Shown here: positions 25,065 to 36,979 of the stretch, piece by piece | Numbering within the stretch: the stretch's first letter is position 1 | How the letters are laid out: each line of letters starts with the position of its first letter | Source of the DNA: Sipunculus nudus | Lineage: Eukaryota > Annelida > Sipuncula > Golfingiida > Sipunculidae | Length of the DNA stretch: 64,000 nucleotides | Direction of reading: 5' to 3' | NCBI GenBank assembly: GCA_026874595.1 | Contig: CM049317.1 | Coordinates: forward strand, 31,982,901-32,046,900 | Program-made: the position numbers and the translations under genes | The notes under the pieces: generated by a model | What the model saw: only the letters and a program-made list of their open reading frames with translations | Told to the model about the DNA's origin: nothing | The model's database searches: none

Positions 25065-27849
25065 TTCCGATGCAAAACAAAATGGTTCATAGATGGAGAG
25101 AAACCCTCTAAATATTTTCTAAACCTTGAAAAACGTTTATTCAACCATAAAACTATTACCAGTCTTAATATAATTAACAATCAAATAAAAGATCCAAACG
25201 ACATTTTAAAAGAGATAGAACATTTTTATAAAAATCTTTATAAATCCGTAAAAAGCCCATCTGAAGAACATTATACTGATTTTTTTATAAATGAACACAA
25301 GTCCTTGCCTGAAGAAGGCAGAACCTACTGCGTTAAAGATATATCTGAAACAGAAATTTTAAAATGCTTAAGTTCTTTTAAATTGGGGAAAACACCAGGT
25401 TCAGATGGTCTACCAGTAGAATTTTAGAAAACAGTTTGGGAAGACATAAAAACTTATTTGTTTGAGGGTTATAAATATTCATATTCAAGTGGAAAATTGA
25501 ACATTACTCAAAGACAGGGAGTAATAACCCTAATTCCTAAAAAAAGCTAAAGATCCCACCTCACTTAAAAACTGGAGACCAATATTACTATTAAACGTCG
25601 ATTATAAAATAATTACTAAATGTATGGCCCTTATATTACAGAAAGTTATTCAGGAGTTAATATATCCGGACCAAACTGTTTTTTTTTAATAGATATATAG
25701 GGGAGAGTCTTAGTAGAATATATAGCCTTATCAATTATTGTAAAAAAAAGCAAAATCAAAGGAAAAATTATGACTATCGATTTTGAAAAGGCGTTTGATT
25801 TATTAGAATGGCCATTTATCCAGAAAGCATTAAAGTATTTTAATTTTGGACCCTCATTCTGTAAATTGATTGAGATCTTTTATAAAGACATCTCATACTG
25901 TGCCATTAATAATGGATGGGCCACTAGATTTCTCCACGTGGGTAGAGGAGTACGTCAAGGATGCCTACTTTCACCATACCTTTATATAATAAGTGCAGAA
26001 ATATTAGCATCAAGAGTTAGAAACAATATGAATATTAAAGGTATAGAAATTAATAATGAAAAGCATGTAATTTCACAATATGGTGATGACACTACCTTAT
26101 TCTTAACAGGGGAACATGTAGTAATAGAAGAAATCATAGATCAATTAGAAGATTTCAAAAGGTCAGTGGATTAAAAGTTAACTTCAAGCTGAACTTCAAG
26201 CATGTATTCAATAAAATGAAGAAAATTATGGGCATGTGGGATAAAAGACAGTTGACGCCATTGGGCAAAATTACATTTATTAAGGCTGACCTGATTTCAC
26301 AATTACAGTACCAGTTCTCAGTTTTGCCAAAACCACCAGCTTCCTTTTTGAAAGAGGTGGAGAAAAGTCTCTTTAATTTTATTTGGAAGAGTAAAATAGA
26401 CAAAGTGAAAGAGTTACTTTAATATCATCAAAGGAGAAAGGAGGCTTAGATATGGTTGATGTTTATTCAAAATTACAGGCAACAAAAATAGCATGGATAA
26501 GCAGATCATTATCATCTGATATTAATTATGGTTGGAGAGAACTAGTTCAATGGGAAATAAATAACATGACTGAGTATATTTTTCATTGTAATCTGAGAGC
26601 AGAGGATGTGGAGCAAACTTATTTATTTAAAAAAAATACTACTTTGTTTTGGAAAGAAATCTTTCAAGTATGTTTGGATACAGTTTTTATAAACCAGAAA
26701 ATATGAGCGAGTATTTGAAACAGTCTTTATAGTTTAACTCCCACATAAACATGAATAATAGATTTGTTTTTTATAAAAAAATGGTTTGAAGCTGGTATTA
26801 GATTCATTTATCAACTGACAAAGAAAGTTAATCAGTCCTATGTTTTTTTTTTATTCTCGCCAAGAACAGATCGATAAGTAAAAAATACAAACAAGTTATG
26901 ACATATAATAGTATAATACATGCAATTCCTTCTACGTGGAAAAAGGAAATAATATTATCAAAGTATGACCGTGTATATACATTTAAAATTGATAAATTAA
27001 AAAAAAAAGATGATAAAGCCAGTAAAATTAGTGAAATCAAGAAAAAATCAAGAACTGATAGTAAAAAAATATGTAGATCCGAAAACTTGTATTCTAAGAT
27101 GGAAAGAAGAAAAAAAACTGTGATAGCGATGAAGTTCTAAAGGCTTTTAAAAAACTATATCGCACAACTATATCAACAAAACTAAGATATTTCCAATATA
27201 AATGTTACATGGAATCATAATATTAAATCTTCTGCTTCTAAAAGCAGAGATAGTTGATTCTGATATGTGTACTTTTTTGTAAAAATTCGAAGGAAACACT
27301 GATACATGTATTTTATGAATGTGATATTGTGAAACATCTATGGTCTGAAATATCAGCATGGTTGGTAAATCTCAACGTTCCAGCAATAATTTCAAAACCT
27401 GTAATATTTTTGAATGTATCTCAAGATGACATATAAGATAACACTATCCTGATTGTGAAATACTACATATATCAAGCAAAATGTGAGAAACACACATTAA
27501 CTTTTGACAGTGTCATTAATTATATTAAGATGTATCATTCGATTGAAGAAAAAGTGGCAATTTGAAGGGGTAATCATGTGAAACATGAACTTTTATGGAA
27601 ACAACTTACAACAATTTTTTAATGAGTACAGATACAAAATTGTAATATCTATCAGATTATATATATATATTGGTTGATCTAGAAAAAATCGCACGATATT
27701 TATTTGTGTGTTTGGTGTGACTTGTACTGCATGTATTGTAATATGTATTTTTGTATGTGATGTTTGATATTTCTGTATTTGGTTTGTCAATTTTATTGTG
27801 AATAAAAGAGTACCTGATCTCCACTGGACCTATGGCTTTTGTGTCACCT

Positions 27850-30800
27850 TTTTTTAAATATTTAATTGACATTTCTAACATTTATATACAAACAAATATT
27901 ACACATGATAGACACGTTAACATTACATAAAAATGACAGACAAAGTGACGATGTGACAATACAATTTGCGTACATAACACAAGGCATCAGTATAAACAGT
28001 GCTTACATTACATTTGAACAAGGTTTTACCTATTCATAAACATCAGTATTTTCTAATTTTTTTCTACATTGTTCATTTTAAATACAGGTCGATAAAACAA
28101 AGAAAATTTATCTGACATATGTAACTATTAGTTGGTATGTAATGTTTTCCTACAAATATGGGAGCAGCTTTTCGCATTTTTTTTCAGATATACACGAAAT
28201 TTCTCTTTTTTTCTAAGCTATAATATATTTTATTTTCTGTAGGTATTTCAACCTATTTCTGAATTTTTCGAACAGGTTAATATTTTCTCCACCTCTATTC
28301 TGAAATAAAGTCATTTTGTATGTAATAATCAGTTGAGCCACAAATGTTTTTGAATTGGAATCATTCCAAACAGAATAACAGTAATTTCATAGTCTGGTAA
28401 ACTTAAATTGCATGATTTTATCCAAGATTGTATTTGAAGATATAAATTTCTAGAGACAAAACATTCATAGAATAGGTGTGTTATTGTTTCGTCTTAAAGG
28501 TGGCAATATGAACAACGTTGACTGCCAACAAGTTCCCATTTAAATAGCCAGTAGTTTACTGGTGAATAATTATGTATGATTTTGAACTGAAACTCTCTGC
28601 TATACCTATCCAGAGAAATTTTATGTACTGTATAATAAAACTGTTTAAAATCTTCATAACTATGTAATCCTGTAATAGCTTAATAATTAACTAGAGTAGT
28701 TGGTGTGGTGGTTCTCTGACTGATCGAAACATTGTATATTAAGTTATATGTAATATCTGGTAATGCCTTTATTTACTGCCAAATAAACCAATCTGTCCTC
28801 CCTACTTTCTTACACAAACTAATCCACTCTTTTGGTATTGCACTTATCATAGACCTCCACGACAGATATGTATTACTTGATAATAAGGGTATATCTCTTG
28901 CCATGTGCAGACTTTACCAGTATCATTTAAAATTCGTGTAGTCTCCTTATACCCAAGTTGTCAAAATATCTGTAGTAAAATGATGTATTGTTGACCTTTA
29001 AAAAATAGTTATTCAAAAGTAGTTGCGTATTGGATTTATTTTAACGAAAAGTGACCACTCTTTTAAACATTAAAAAAAAAAACTGGTAGCTTTCCGGGTA
29101 CTTTTGTCACATCAAAATTAGAGGTTATTGAGCAAGTGCCTGCCAAAGGGTTTAAATAATGTTGTGAAACATATTTCCATGGCATATCTTTCCCATCTAT
29201 TAATCATCTTATCCACACAATACTCTGTGTTTTTAACTTTGTATGCACTTCAGGAAATTTTATTCGTCCCATATCATAAGGTCCAATGAGAGTATCATAT
29301 TTAATGTTTGGTCTCTTGCCTTTCAACAAAAATTGCTTCAAATGCAATTTTTACATTTTCAATCAATCCTGCAGGTGGAATACACAGGTTACGCACATAT
29401 AACATTTTTGTTCTTCATATTTCATTGCGACCAAATATTGTAAGATTCTTGCTAGACCATTTACTGAGCACCACCTTCAGTTTTTCTTCCACTGAATGAA
29501 AATTATATTTTTTTTATTTAAATTGAAATTGTATGTATACAATATATCAAGTATTTTCATGGATGTAACAGTAAGGTTGACCCATTTGCAATTCATTGGC
29601 GTTTAATTCTTCCTTTTCCATGCACCAAGCCAAGCAGCTTCCAATTTTTCATAATAATACATTTGCAATGTAGAGAACTGACCAAATGTTTTCAGAATAT
29701 TTATAAGTGATTTAAATGAATCCACATCAGACAAGAAAAATGTAATATCATCAGCAAAGGCTGTCAATTTCACTTCCTTGTAGCCAATCATTAAACCTTT
29801 TTACCCTTCTCCCTGCTCTAACCATATGCAATATTACTTCAAAGACCAGAATAAATAGATATGGAGGTGTTGGGTTGCCTTTTTTCTTTCCTCTAGATAA
29901 AGGGAAATAATTTGTTGAAAATACATTATTTAAAACACAACTTTGTGACCCTGTGTGTATCAACTTAATCCAGTTTATAAACATAGGTCCAAATCCAAAA
30001 CGTTTCAATACAGAAATTACAAAAGTGTGATCAATAGAATCAAATGCTGCTGCAAAATCTGCACCAAATAATATTTCATACTTGTTTTCAATATTAAAAT
30101 ATTCAATCATATCAAAATTTAAGGGAACTGAGTTTCCAATATATATCCAAGGAACAAAAGCATTTTGATCTACATGAATCAATTTGTCTATAACTTTACT
30201 CAAACGAGCCACTTATATCTTACTCAAAACACTTATTAGACTTATAGGACTCCATGACTGTATGAGTCTGACATCCTTCCCTGGTTTTTCTATCAGAGTA
30301 ATTACATTTTGTTTTTGACTTGTTAACTCAACATTAAAACATTCATTCACACAAGTTGTCAATTCTTTACCTAATATACTGAAAAACACAGATAAACTCC
30401 TTACTAAGACCATTATTTCCGGTGTCTTATTATTACCCATTGCTTTTAAAGCTTTATATACAGAGTTCATTGTCACCATACCTTCACACAGTAAGGCATC
30501 ATCTGTCTCTAATACTGGCAAATTGTCTATGCTATTTAACCAGTCATTACATTCCTCTTGATTTTTACCTGCTTGTCCTTTAAATCTATCAGAATAGAAC
30601 TTATTAATACGTAATAATATATCCTTTTGATTTGTAAGTTCCTTACCGTTTCCTATCAACTTCCTAATACATTATTTATTCTTGTTTCTTTTTTCAAGGT
30701 TTACAAAATATTTACTATTACGCTCACCATGCTCCAACCATTGAGCCCGAGATCGTATTATAATGCCTTCTGTAATTTTGTCATAACAGACTTCAAATTC

Positions 30801-31704
30801 TTTCTTCAGTTTTTCATAATTCTTGAGGTTTACTTCATTCGGATGTTTATCTATTCTGTTTTCTAATCGTTGTACCTCTTTTTCAAGTAATTGGTAATGA
30901 TCTTTGTATGTTTTGTTCATTTTCTTTGAATAATTGATAGTAAACTTTCTGACACTGTATTTTAAGTACTCCCATTTTCTGCGAGCATCCAGGGACATCT
31001 GATCCGCTTCTTTTTTAATAGTAAAAATATATTCTTTCATCTTGCTAACATACTCAGAGTCATTAACAAGGGAGCTGTTAATTTTCCAAAACGAAGGACC
31101 ACGGTTCTCATCTTTCAAAGTCTTTATAACAAGTTCCACAGCTGATTGATCTGAACCTAAGCTAGTTTTAATATTACATTTTGAAATAACTGGTTGTAAA
31201 GCAGAGGATACCAAGAAGAAGTCTAATCGTCGCTGTGTTAGTGGAGCCGATCTTCTCCATGTAAACCTACTCAGTTGTGAATTACGAATCCTCCAACCAT
31301 CACATATATTTTACTTTTCCTTAAAATTCTTAGTAGTCTCAATCGTCTTGTGCTTTAAACTAAGATTACCTCCATACGCATCTTCTTTAGCAAAACAAAA
31401 GTTGAAATCCCTTCCCGAAATTATATGTGTGTTTTCCTCAAGTTCAAAATATTCAACAACCATCCTGTAGATTCCCTTAAAACATAAAATTTGTTCTGTT
31501 TCAGTATTTGGTCCATATACATTAATCAGTAAAAACTGCGATCCTTGGATAATACAATGCAGCATGACATATCTTCCATCTAGGTCAATTTAACTTTTAA
31601 TTAACCAGAATTCAAGTTTTAACCAACTAAAGTGAGTGTACCTTTTGATTTCTTTGTCCCATGAGAAAAGTAAGAGTGACCTCTCCATTGATGTTTCCCC
31701 AGTC
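27850..31704 (-). mobile_element. LINE C, 3' portion: endonuclease remainder, RT and tail
   Basis: On the minus strand from 31704 downward: QWRGHSYFSHGTKKSKG (endonuclease; spans about 31690-31640), LLINVYGPNTETEQ, ISGRDFNFCF, then the ORF2 middle (GPSFWKINSSL, RSRAQWLEHGERNSKYF), RT with ELTSQKQNVITLIEKPGK, WSPISLISVLSKI, GADFAAAFDSIDH, PPYLFILVFE and FADD (29747-29758), then ETPMNCKWVNLT and YDTLIGPYDMGRIKFPE of the thumb region, and a zinc-finger-like tail RCSYCHL ... ETITHLFYECFVS near 28440-28520. The 3' end is near the T-run at 27849-27855 (its A tail on the minus strand). Stops and frameshifts are frequent, so it is inactive. The 5' part of the same copy is at 54533-57345. Confidence 0.9.
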
Positions 31705-31705
31705 G

Positions 31706-33010
31706 GGAATTTGACATCACGGTGATCTCACAATGGCATCACATATTATATCACATGACCTCATCGTATGACCTCACTGTGACATGAAATCTGTAACCTA
31801 ACACTGGTATCACAGTGATGTCACACACTTAGGTCACATGGTGATCATACTGTGACTTCATCCTGATATCTCTCTCTTGATGTCACAGAGATGTCACATG
31901 CTGATGTCACCACGACATCACAGATTAGCTCACACAGACCTCATGCTGTGACCTCACTGTGACATGAATTTTGTAACCTCACACTGGTGACACAGTGATG
32001 TCACATGCTTAGGTCACATGGTGATCATACGGTGACTTCACCATGATCTGTCTATCTCGATGTCACAGTGATGTCACATGCTGATGTCACCACAACATAA
32101 CAGATTAGCTCACACAGACGTCATGTTGTGACCTCAGTGTGACATGAATTTTGTAACCTCACACTGGTGACACAGTGATGTCACACGCTTAGGTCACATG
32201 GTGACCATACTGTGACTTCACCATGATCTGTCTATCTCGATGTCACAGTGATGTCACATGCTGATGTCACCACAACATAACAGATTAGCTCACACAGACC
32301 TCATGCTGTGACGTCACTGTGACATGAATTTTGTAACCTCACACTGGTGACACAGTGATGTCACATGCTTAGGTCACATGGTGATCATACTGTGACTTCA
32401 CCATGATCTATCTCGATGTCACAGAGATGTCACATGCTGATGTCACCAAGACATCACAGATTAGCTCACACAGACCTCATGCTGTGACCTCACTGTGACA
32501 TAAATTTTGTAACCTCACACTGGTGACACAGTGATGTCACATGCTTAGGTCACATGGTGATCATACTGTGACTTCACCATGATCTGTCTATCTCGATGTC
32601 AAAGTGATGTCACATGCTGATGTCACCACAACATAACAGATTAGCTCACACAGACCTCATGCTGTGACCTCACTGTGACATGAATTTTGTAACCTCACAC
32701 TGGTGACACAGTGATGTCACACGCTTAGATCACATGGTGATCATACTGTGACTTCACCATGATCTGTCTATCTCGATGTCACAGAGATGTCACATGCTGA
32801 AGTCACCACGACATCACAGATTAGCTCACACAGACCTCATGCTATGACCTCACTGTGACATGAATTTTGTAACCTCACACTGGTGACTCAGTGATGTCAC
32901 ATGCTTAGGTCACATGGTGATACTGTAATTTCACCTTGATCGCACTCTCTTCATGTCACAGAGATGTCACATGCTGAGGTCACATGGTGATCATTTTGTG
33001 ATATCACCAT
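31706..33010. repeat. Satellite S1, about 180-bp period, about 7 copies
   Basis: The landmark ACACTGGTGACACAGTG or its variants recur at about 31800, 31981, 32161, 32341, 32518, 32698 and 32878, a spacing of 176-181 bp. Each monomer is a string of TCAC/GTGA words (GATGTCACAGTGATGTCAC, CTGTGACCTCACTGTGACA) and so is highly self-complementary. The last copy is degenerate and passes into a TCTG/TC microsatellite at about 33020-33058. No coding content. Confidence 0.92.
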
Positions 33011-33017
33011 GACACCT

Positions 33018-33060
33018 CTTTCTCTCTGTCTGTCTGTCTGTCTCTCTCTCCCTCACACAC
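33018..33060. repeat. (TCTG)n/(TC)n microsatellite and CA tail
   Basis: TCTCTCTGTCTGTCTGTCTG followed by TC and CACA runs. Confidence 0.9.
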
Positions 33061-33104
33061 ACCTAATATGCAAAACATCCAAATCAGAAAAGACACATAA
33101 AGTT

Positions 33105-33345
33105 ATAAAGTTTATTTCTAATGTTTCCCAGTATGTCAGGTTGCACTGAATGTTACACACGACATATATGATATCGGAATACTTCTCCTTTCACTTATTT
33201 GCTGCCCGCCTCAGTCCCGTATTAGCATTGGCCAAAAAGACCTCTTTTTGTCTGGACACTTCTGATAGGACAGATGTGAGAAACATCCTCTCTGGCTCTT
33301 CTTGGCGTTATTCGATCTTCTTTGTTAAAAGTCTTCAGACAAGCT
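33105..33345 (-). pseudogene. Possible 3'-terminal exon relic with polyadenylation signal
   Basis: On the minus strand an acceptor-like GCTGTTTTGTTTTAG ends at about 33343. Downstream, one frame is open from 33307 to a TGA at 33191-33193 and reads EEPERMFLTSVLSEVSRQK followed by EVFLANANTGLRRAANK; AATAAA lies at 33116-33111. The frame is closed by a TAA near 33309, between acceptor and open stretch, so either the splice site is elsewhere or the exon has decayed. The charged helical tail looks protein-like, but I do not recognise a family. It is the only coding-like signal close to the left satellite. Confidence 0.25.
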
Positions 33346-33800
33346 AAAACAAAACAGCCTTAATTTGGTTTTGCGAAAATTATTTACACATGATAAAAGA
33401 ATGAATTCAGTAGTATGGCTTTGTTTAAGATATAAATGTCTCCAATCCCAATCGGCCTTCCCCCAAATGTTTAAGAAAATATCTCCAAAGTTAGGGGGTT
33501 ACATGCAATCATCCTAGATTTCTGTAGATTAGATCTTGAATATCAAGGTCACAAGTCACCAGTTTTCAAACACTTCTAACACTTCAAGGAAAAATCTTGT
33601 GTGTCAAATCTGAGGAAAAATCTTCAGTAGCTCATATGTGACAGGAGTAACTTAACATAGATTTCCTCAGAATTAACCTCGTTCAGGAAATGGATAAATT
33701 ATACTTGTTTCACATTTGAGGGGGGAAATGCAATACTTGTTTATGATAAATTTATCTTGTTAACAAGAAATTCTACTGATGACTGATGGCGGGACTATAA
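33346..33800. other. Unassigned DNA between exon relic and tandem-core elements
   Basis: No gene or repeat family recognised. Confidence 0.3.
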
Positions 33801-33867
33801 AACAAGGGACCCATGTGTCACGGTGCTCATCTGAAGTTGACCAGGATAAAAATCTATAATAATAACA

Positions 33868-36302
33868 ACAAGTGACCCATGGGTCATGACGCTCAGCTGC
33901 CAAGCATGACCTGCGACATCATGGGCTGAGATTCACAACTTCCAGTCAAATTTTGAAGAACCAATTTGCCAATTTGTTGAAATTTTCTACGACAACAGAA
34001 ATATATATCACCTATGTCTGGTTAAAACACAGTGAATTGATGGTCTGAGGAAAATGTACGATTGTTAAGGTATCCAGAACTATTCCCATAGCTTACTTGA
34101 TACCTGTCAGTCTCAAAAGGAACACCACAAAGGGCAAATATAAGATCAAAATATATAGCAAAAAATCAAGAAAATCCATGCAGAAATTATTGAGAAACAG
34201 GTGCTTCTGTATGAATTTTTATTCAATACAAGCCAACTGTACTGCACTTTCATATATGATGATAATATTTATTAAGAAATATTTGACCCAATCCTTTGCA
34301 AGATTACATTAATATACGTCCGACTGCCTTCACTTTAACAGTTCTTGAGATAATATGATCAAAAGGTGGTTGCCTGGTGGCCATTTTGGACTTCTGACAG
34401 GTCTGAAATCAGACAACAACCATTCTCTAAATCGGACCAAAAATTGAAGGAAAATTACTGAAACTGCACTGAAAAAAGGATTTCTAAGGTGGCTAACTGG
34501 CAGACATAATGGATTTCTGACAAGTATGACATTTGATATCCCACATTCTCCAATAAGAGACCAAACTTGGGGCAAATTATCCAGTAATAAATGCCCAAAA
34601 TAATTCAAAAGGCATTTCCAGGCCCTCATATCAGATTTATAGATATGCAATTGTAAAAAGTGTAAGTCCAATATTTTTTATTATCACTCTGCTTTTCAAT
34701 GGGGTCAGCAGGGTAGGTAAACTGCCAAACCTGAAAAAAAAGAAATGCAGAAAGCATGACTAAGAGTCTTGAAATAAAACAAAAAGCCATCCTAAATCAA
34801 GGTACACATCCACATATTATGAGAACAAACACTTGCTTTTATATGTGATGATATATATTAAAATATTCAGATATCTAGGAAACTAAGTTTATTGCTAGGA
34901 TTCCATAAAATAAACTGCAAAATGTTCCCATCATCTTATAAATCAGTAGCTAAACCTTAATACTATACTCTCATAGTCTTAATGCCTGGTTGAAGCATTC
35001 TGACAACAGTGTTTTTGTTATGAAGTAACGAGGTACTTATCACTGAGCCTTATCACTTAATAGGCTGATACAAAAGGGAGTCATATGTCACCAGTGTCAC
35101 TCACAATTACAGCCACACAGGGAGATGTACCAGCTGGAGTGGGATGGCTATATATACAAGAAAAATAGAGATGGTCTATAAAATAAGTAATTGTGAACAT
35201 CCCTGACCTATGACCTTGGCCTTTTGCCCATATATCAACTGGATTCTTTCTAAATGATGGGTAACTACTGACCACTTAAATCTGGTGTAATTACTTGGCA
35301 ACCAATGGGTGAATAACTTTGACCTGCAACCTTTAACCTGCTGACCAGCTGACCCCAAAATCAATAAGTTATTTATTCAAGCAAAAAGACCCATAAATAT
35401 GAAGTTTGAGTCAAACTGAGTGATGCATAGATGTGGCATATGTGAAAGACTGAAGGTTTGGGTTAAACAGTTACACTTGAAATATGCTCACAAGCATTTA
35501 GAACAATTAAATATTGTGACCTTGACCTTTGACTTTTTGACCTCAACATCAATAGGCTTCTTCCCTTGTTGGTAGGTAAGCCATATATGACAGATGGAAG
35601 GTACAGATTGAAAAGTTTGCCTGAAAATGACTCCACGCAAGAAGTGGGTGCGGTGAACTTGACCTTTGACCTCGAAATCAACAGGTCTTTTCCCCTGTTG
35701 GCAGAGAAGCGATATCAGTGCTGGAAGGTTTGGAATGAAAAGTCAAGCTTGAAATGTGTCCACTACCTTTTCAAAGAAGTGGATCCTGTGACCCTGACCT
35801 TTGACCTTGTGACCTCAAAATCTATAGGATTCTTCTCTAACTTAGTAGGTGAGCTATATGTAGAAGATCGAAGAATTGGGATGAAAGGGTTGGCTTAAAA
35901 TGCATCCACAGGCTTTTCAAAGAAGAGGCTCCTGTGACCATGACCTTTGACCTTTTGACCTAAAAAAAAATATGGTTCTTCCCCTGTTGGTAGGTGAGCT
36001 GTATGTGAAAGATGGAAGGTTTAGGATGAAAATTTTGTCTCAAAGAGTTATTTCTGGGGGGTGCAAACACACCCCATAACTTCGAGAATATAGGTCGCAG
36101 TGACCTAATTTCAGGTTTGCAAGGGGATCTTTTTATAACCTCTAAGACTGCATAGAATTCATGGCCCTAGCCCCTACGGTTACGATTTGTGCCCTGCTAA
36201 CGGACGGACGGCCGGCCGGACGGCCGGACGGACAGACGGAAGGACGCCGGACAAAGACCCATCGCTATAGCCCAGCATGACTGAAAGTCAGCTGAGCTAA
36301 AA
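33868..36302 (+). mobile_element. Tandem-core element H2 (Helentron/HINE-like architecture)
   Basis: The left end has the perfect palindrome TGACCCATGGGTCA (33873-33886) followed by GCTCAGCTG. The right end has a GGAC-rich tract (about 36198-36246) and a hairpin at 36268-36299 containing GTCAGCTGAGC (36287-36297), the inverse of the left motif. Inside, units of about 140 bp repeat at 35520-36010, each with TGACCTTTGACC, a cttccc-ttggtagGTGAGC segment and an AGATGGAAGGTT segment. Central tandem array, subterminal inverted repeats and a 3' hairpin match non-autonomous rolling-circle elements described in bivalves; assignment to that class is inference. Confidence 0.7.
35515..36030. repeat. About 140-bp tandem units with DR1-like TGACCTTTGACC
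   Basis: TGACCTTTGACC occurs at 35660, 35795 and 35941, with a one-base variant at 35523, each followed by a comparable block (ATCAATAGGCTTCTTCCC type). Its reverse complement GGTCAAAGGTCA is the DR1 arrangement of nuclear-receptor half-sites. Function here is not shown. Confidence 0.8.
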
Positions 36303-36623
36303 AGCGATGTCTTGGAGGAAGAGGAAACATAGGCCATGGTTGGTTGACATGCTAGGTTTATATTGATGAGTAAGGAATAAGAGTGATCAAACAAAGAGTG
36401 ATCGCTATAGCTCAGATGACTTATAGTCAGCTGAGCTGATAAAGGGTTCTAAGTGGAACCCATTTTGGTTCTTTGGCTTGTCACATATTTGGCACCCATC
36501 TTAGTCCCCCGAGGAACCCTGAATGTAGGTTCCTTCTCGAACCCTCAAAATGGGTTCCCTGAGGAACCTTTCAGGTTCTGTAAATACATTTTTGGTTCCT
36601 TGAGGAACCTTGTATGGTGCTAA

Positions 36624-36875
36624 TTACTTCCGCTGGGTCTTTGCAAAACCATTATTAAGGTCCTTTTTAAAAATAACCAGGAATGGTTCTACAGACATTA
36701 ACTGGGTTCCTTGACTTATTTGTTCCGACAGGAACTTTGACAGTTTATCCATATTCTGGGTGAACCTATTACACCGAACCAGACAGGACCAATTCAAATT
36801 CACTGCAGGGCGAGATAAAGGAACAGATCTAGCACGATTCCTTTTCCTTGGCGGAGGTATGCCCTCAACTGGCAT
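36624..36875 (-). CDS. Unrecognised basic/Pro-rich open frame in the GGTTCC element
   Basis: An 83-codon minus-strand frame with PPPRKRNRARSVPLSRP (a possible nuclear-localisation-like basic patch) and FLSEQISQGTQL. It overlaps the repetitive left end of the element. No family recognised; it may be chance. Confidence 0.18.
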   Translation of the reverse strand: MPVEGIPPPRKRNRARSVPLSRPAVNLNWSCLVRCNRFTQNMDKLSKFLSEQISQGTQLMSVEPFLVIFKKDLNNGFAKTQRK

Positions 36876-36979
36876 GTCATTCCACTTGGATATTATGACA
36901 CTTTAATGGGGGACTTTTTTTATCAAATGGATAGTAACTGTAAAAAAAAACAAGAATAAAATACGGGGGTAAACATACT

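Larger units (their letters stand above)
21771..27815 (+). mobile_element. LINE B: L1/Tx1-like ORF2 copy, interrupted by an LTR-like insert
   Basis: The endonuclease N-terminus starts at 21780 or 21771 (ISLNVRGLGDFKKRRQTF, QVILLKETHS) and continues with TLVNIYGPNHDD, RLLGGDFNLVLK, then after a frameshift DIWREQ, YTWKRLNPRA and CRLDFF; TDHLPLEL is at about 22455. The ORF2 middle breaks at 22845 and resumes after the insert at 25070 with KWFIDGEKPSKYFLNLEKR. RT motifs: KTPGSDGLPVEF followed by a TAG, RQGVITLIPKK, WRPILLLNVDYKI, TIDFEKAFDLLEW, RGVRQGCLLSPYL, and YGDD at 26079-26090 (YADD in LINE A). About 50 residues seem deleted near 26180. The tail includes LIHVFYECDIVKHLW and KGNHVKHELLWKQL. 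The 3' end lies near GAATAAAAG at 27800-27808. Multiple stops, hence inactive. Confidence 0.93.
33801..36441 (+). mobile_element. Small hairpin-ended element H3, split by nested element H2
   Basis: The left end AACAAGGGACCCATG at 33801 and following GTGCTCATCTGAAGTTGACC match the copy at 40128. Its continuation (GGAAGAGGAAACATAGG onward) resumes only at about 36302, after element H2. The right end at 36400-36441 carries GCTATAGCTCAG and GTCAGCTGAGC (36426-36436), forming a hairpin. Without H2 it would be about 200 bp. It belongs to the same architecture as H1 and H2: GACCCATG left end, CAGCTGAGC hairpin right end. Confidence 0.7.

Noticed and set aside
15338-27815. LINE A and LINE B as parts of one element
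   Set aside because: Each has its own endonuclease start, RT motif set and 3' tail, and their sequences differ throughout (YADD versus YGDD, different linker sequences).
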